NCBI GenBank assembly: GCA_964057225.1
Contig: OZ059896.1
Span: 7,874,001 to 7,938,000 of the forward strand
Origin: Auanema rhodensis
Lineage: Eukaryota > Nematoda > Chromadorea > Rhabditida > Rhabditidae
DNA length: 64,000 nucleotides
Reading direction: 5' to 3'
The notes under the pieces are model-generated. The model did no database searches and was not told where the DNA came from. It saw nothing but the letters and a program-made list of their open reading frames with translations. Positions 63,001 through 64,000 of the stretch are shown here, one piece after another; positions within the stretch are counted from its first letter, which is position 1, and every line of letters starts with the position of its first letter. Both the position numbers and the translations under genes were made by a program.

Positions 63001-64000
63001 AAGTTTCTTATATTCTCTCTCTATTAAAACATGGATATTGGTGTCATTTGGGTACTGTGGTAAGAGAATGTAATTGCCAGTTGTGGTGTGGAAGATTGGC
63101 TGTTTAAAACAAGAAGATATTTGCTTCGGTATCTCTTTTTGATCGATTACAAGGGCTGATTGAGTGGTTGGTAACAGAATAATGCCGTCTCCAATTATCA
63201 CATCATATTCACTCATGTCGATATAGTTGCATCGATATTCATAAGGCTGTTTCTCCCATATGATGATTGAGGTATCTGATGCACATTCTCCATGATGCGC
63301 TAAGCATCCTTCAGTATTTAGTATTAAATTGGAGATTATAGTTTCATCTGGCATCCGTGTCATAACCCCTTTTTCGATAACCAATCTGGCTTTCTCTTCA
63401 CATAGTTCATTATTAAAAGATCGGCCTGGCGAGAAGGAAGGCTCGTCAGTTGCATATGTTATGCTGTCGATCTTCTTTAATTCACTCCAATTCCATCTTC
63501 TATCTCTCACTGCCAGTCTGCATTCTGCAGCTGGTATCTTTTCAATTCTCGCTATCGTTGTATTGGTATCTCTAAGGAACAAAAGGTCTCTGATACACAT
63601 TTTATGAATTTCTTTGGAGCATCTCCATGCATCCCATTCATGTGCCGTTTGATTCCTTGTATAAAGATGAACTTTTGTTCGTAAGATATGCTTTATTGGT
63701 GGTAATAAGCATTTTCGGAGAGATGGGGGACGGAGAAGGGCTCCTCCAGTAGCTTTAGTACATAGCTGGTATGCTTCAGCTGTTGTAACCAGTGATAAGA
63801 TTACTGATAAAGCTACGGCTAAAGTCAAAGGAGATATCAGAGTCAAATTATTGACTCTTGAGCCTCTACCTCTGCCTCTATTGTTGTTATTTCCCCTAAA
63901 GGTACTGTTATTTCTCTGTCTATTATTGCTCATTTCTTGATTTTGTGATGCATTATGGCTTCTTTGATACCCATTTTGATTTTGATTCTGATAATTTCGA
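57097..64000 (-). CDS. (Gag-)Env-Protease-RT-RNase H-Integrase polyprotein, partial at the 5' end
   Basis: One frame is open from the window edge to TAA at 57097. The first Met (63933) opens 2278 residues, but the frame runs 22 codons further upstream, so this Met need not be the start. Numbered from it: Asn-rich and RGRGRG segment 1-27 (probably the Gag end); signal-like hydrophobic stretch 30-53; Cys-containing ectodomain with RDKR at 315-318 and a Thr-rich mucin-like stretch 617-672; gB-like core 741-787; transmembrane anchor 962-988; PPSY at 1005-1008; second hydrophobic stretch 1029-1052. Then aspartic protease (DSG at 1072-1074), RT 1350-1560 (YLDD 1512-1515), RNase H 1655-1780 (Asp1661, Glu1707, Asp1732), and integrase with H1878/H1886/C1916/C1919 finger, D1950-D2010-E2046 (DD35E) and GPY/F-like 'YDGPYEVI' near 2194. 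The enzyme calls are firm, the glycoprotein class less so. Confidence 0.92.
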   Translation of the reverse strand, partial: RNYQNQNQNGYQRSHNASQNQEMSNNRQRNNSTFRGNNNNRGRGRGSRVNNLTLISPLTLAVALSVILSLVTTAEAYQLCTKATGGALLRPPSLRKCLLPPIKHILRTKVHLYTRNQTAHEWDAWRCSKEIHKMCIRDLLFLRDTNTTIARIEKIPAAECRLAVRDRRWNWSELKKIDSITYATDEPSFSPGRSFNNELCEEKARLVIEKGVMTRMPDETIISNLILNTEGCLAHHGECASDTSIIIWEKQPYEYRCNYIDMSEYDVIIGDGIILLPTTQSALVIDQKEIPKQISSCFKQPIFHTTTGNYILLPQYPNDTNIHVLIEREYKKLPAKRDKRAIAECTVELNKEWIQKQEDFETLILNICPYPFLRPVMSNPGIYQIIPLIKARRAVNPSYSIIDWVSAHPEKFYFFLRSPVSDKSIQRFLQTYEIHDPEEAILYFLAQKELAATTRGAIRYLTSKQLLEQIGDRLTAHEFDEKLLEKDGSYRERAESIAMELAYTPVIFENNLSVPSRQEVLKSFVNMPPIRPTLTTDNADERIVLRNTLYLYHNLMTLRVIRPNKTAAAVDDEKFRQLTINVPDTNKLYRDKDSNYGISMGPHPRIQTPSADTRQLLIKTFLPLLEDIETPPYLTRRLSLTTTTDKPASLVQETTISYTTRIPTTTIVDTTTAVITTTLSPTTLATVTDTASRTLRKQRTSSPPVETREIQAQATYTASKVNNEIQFNLNVSRRIAQDHLQYTTTLIQEELQKHFMESYESICEIQNRYLELWRSILHIEPTIAMRTILGREDIAARFVGSDIVHVHICLPLQPKAVYHNHKINDTCYLETPVITEDERLYFAAPGSRDLLTHGKEIDCEHVPTDVYYQNGEWININGSVEVKPISLFDKAQYHQLTPLKFTGANLYTNLSLRVYSMSTAIAYGASLASIRQNHVLHTIHNDPKITSAFNLLKKGSDYISKAAEFTTSAWTSVKQFLIGSIERTLIFIGSIVTIAAVLIILFVVAKFWFFRATPLTVMHVHEIDNEPPSYEETLELVSRPDQQMPDNIMKQYYPALVTFIPIAIPFVASIASAETKLPLIYISVEDKLILALWDSGSSVSYVRLSTLKYLNMAENVKKRHLVAMAANKSTFTFYGKINLVIEIAGYEIEHTFLVSNDHDCPAPALIGLDFMKALDSENIDVSLKPSKKRLEIGNNAIPLIGNESIKHTEITVNIINLRTKTLKPDEEAPIPIKTDKPLESNEVVVLGDSGSALKSLYPTAFRDTSGVYVMFRNDTDETIAMEANSVIGQAIIGEIPACEPFKHKPILPYVPPEADWESKLPYFPRDFIKDLDLENADLTKEEKHELTKIIESYREAFLNEDRKIGLFKGPIEHTIPLRTDMDMPKPRITRIPLGKQEEIEKQVKEMLEQGIIEPSTSLFNSPVVLVKKKDDTYRFVTDFRALNNVTRKQTYVIPSISDIVDLAAGAQFFSNFDLVSGFFQISLRKSDRPLTAFTTTSGTYQYKRMPMGLCGAPHTFQTAVRYLQSKCSCKLFVYLDDLLVISDTREQHLKDIDDLLQAVEELGMKIKLKKCAFAQPEVKFLGLIVGRQGIKPDPQKVAAIQDYPAPKNATGVRAFLGMVGFFRKFMKDFARIASPLYDLTKADTEFKWENKHKEALDLLKRSLIQAPVLSPPKSDRLFIVESDGSNIAIGAVLLQPEDPKQPLKNLHPIAFASRKLVKAERNYAPIEIEALGLVYALNQFRTYILGTHTICITDHRPLTSLMTRRDLFGRLAKFQLVIQEYDIEIKYRAGQLNKVCDALSRYIGEEANDAKPETKKKKIEEIHINAINTPTIKEIQLNTPWIKRTIAEIEYRAQKNMTANDRYCVINDLLYTKPTDKKPQPAIVIPQEHPIIKEIIKVFHEDPTIAAHQGIIKTKEAILRRFYWTNMQNDITIFIKNCIKCAQRKKDPHSMTVQPIGHFEIPSKPFERVHMDVMGPFPPSKRNCTYVITMQDAFTKWSTTIAVPQITTEITIDRFLRHFVYIFGPPHRLITDRGSNFVSKKFEEMCTKLGIKHEPTLPHQKNSNGQVERLHRTLEEGLTHYLKEDLSDWDTVLPKITFAINNIQHATTGIAPYIALFGKECRMSMDAELPETITKIQEISEELLQRRPDMDKRDEIIKNRIAKNQENAKKKKDRTQRAHHRDIQPGDMVMTTIKSHQIGQKLRKSYDGPYEVINVEGSKVQIRNSSGKLQDIHKDNLKIFSPASQNISYNTRARLRESQAEEDSDIEIIKVINRNNKDSIDTEPEDENEDEIWLPRNEEE
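60874..63846 (-). other. env: Envelope glycoprotein module inside the polyprotein
   Basis: Residues 30-1020 of the polyprotein have the order of a type I viral membrane glycoprotein: signal-like segment ending in a small-residue TAEA, N-glycosylation sites, a furin-like RDKR followed by Ala, a Thr-rich linker with a further basic cluster (LRKQR), an amphipathic helical stretch before the membrane, the anchor, and a short cytoplasmic tail. Cys741, Glu742, Gln744, Asn745, Leu748, Trp751, Pro759, Gly768, Arg769, Ala774, Arg775, Gly778 and Cys787 fall in a pattern I associate with the core of class III fusogens of the herpesvirus gB type. The class is inference from memory and needs a profile search. 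It has no stop of its own, so release from Pol would need proteolysis or alternative splicing. Confidence 0.65.

Larger units (their letters stand above)
56029..64000 (-). mobile_element. Ty3/Gypsy LTR retroelement with internal env, 3' portion
   Basis: The window holds the 3' LTR, a 148-bp 3' untranslated stretch and the Env-Pol part of the coding region. The 5' LTR, primer-binding site and most of Gag lie beyond 64000. It is inserted in a tRNA-array spacer about 54 bp past the tRNA ending at 55975; the far flank is not visible, so a target duplication cannot be checked. RT, RNase H and integrase are of Ty3/Gypsy (Metaviridae) type. The long uninterrupted frame suggests a young, possibly competent copy. 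Confidence 0.88.

Overview
The window is eukaryotic and almost entirely repetitive. It looks like heterochromatic or array DNA from an invertebrate animal. The evidence is eukaryotic tRNA genes with internal A and B boxes, a 43-nt spliceosomal-type intron, and DIRS, Merlin, CR1/L2-like LINE and Ty3/Gypsy elements. The phylum cannot be fixed from sequence alone. No single-copy host protein gene was found. The many short open frames that recur every 200 or 191 bp are by-products of tandem repeats.

Layout. (1) 1-12566 and 17016-22904 are one 200-bp satellite array, about 92 units in one orientation, with a higher-order period of 12-13 units on the left. (2) 12567-17015 is a 4.45-kb, apparently intact DIRS1-like retrotransposon on the minus strand. 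It has 176-bp inverted terminal repeats, an internal complementary region, Gag-like, RT/RNase H/methyltransferase and tyrosine recombinase frames, and a candidate 43-nt intron joining Gag to Pol. It splits the satellite without a target duplication. (3) 22905-22943 is the scar where satellite meets tRNA array. (4) 23062-48036 holds 74 elongator tRNA-Met(CAU) genes on the minus strand in about 191-bp units. Nine copies of one dead Merlin (IS1016/ISXO2-like) DNA transposon interrupt them and have been amplified together with them. (5) 48108-49363 is a LINE with its 5' part present and its 3' part missing. (6) 49494-55975 holds 34 further tRNA-Met copies, now on the plus strand, so the two arms diverge from the LINE. 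(7) 56029-64000 is the 3' end of a Ty3/Gypsy element on the minus strand: a roughly 920-bp LTR and an open frame of 2278 codons from its first in-window Met. That frame continues to the window edge and reads Asn/Arg-Gly-rich (Gag end?) - envelope glycoprotein - protease - RT - RNase H - integrase.

Most noteworthy. The envelope module sits inside the polyprotein, upstream of protease/Pol, rather than in a separate 3' frame. It has a conserved-residue pattern like class III (gB-type) fusogens, an RDKR cleavage-like site, a mucin-like stretch, a transmembrane anchor and a PPSY late-domain-like motif. Second is the array of 108 tRNA-Met copies, with nested higher-order repeats (191 bp, about 955 bp, 2172 bp, 4345 bp) and an inverted arrangement. 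Third is the intact DIRS element with its intron.
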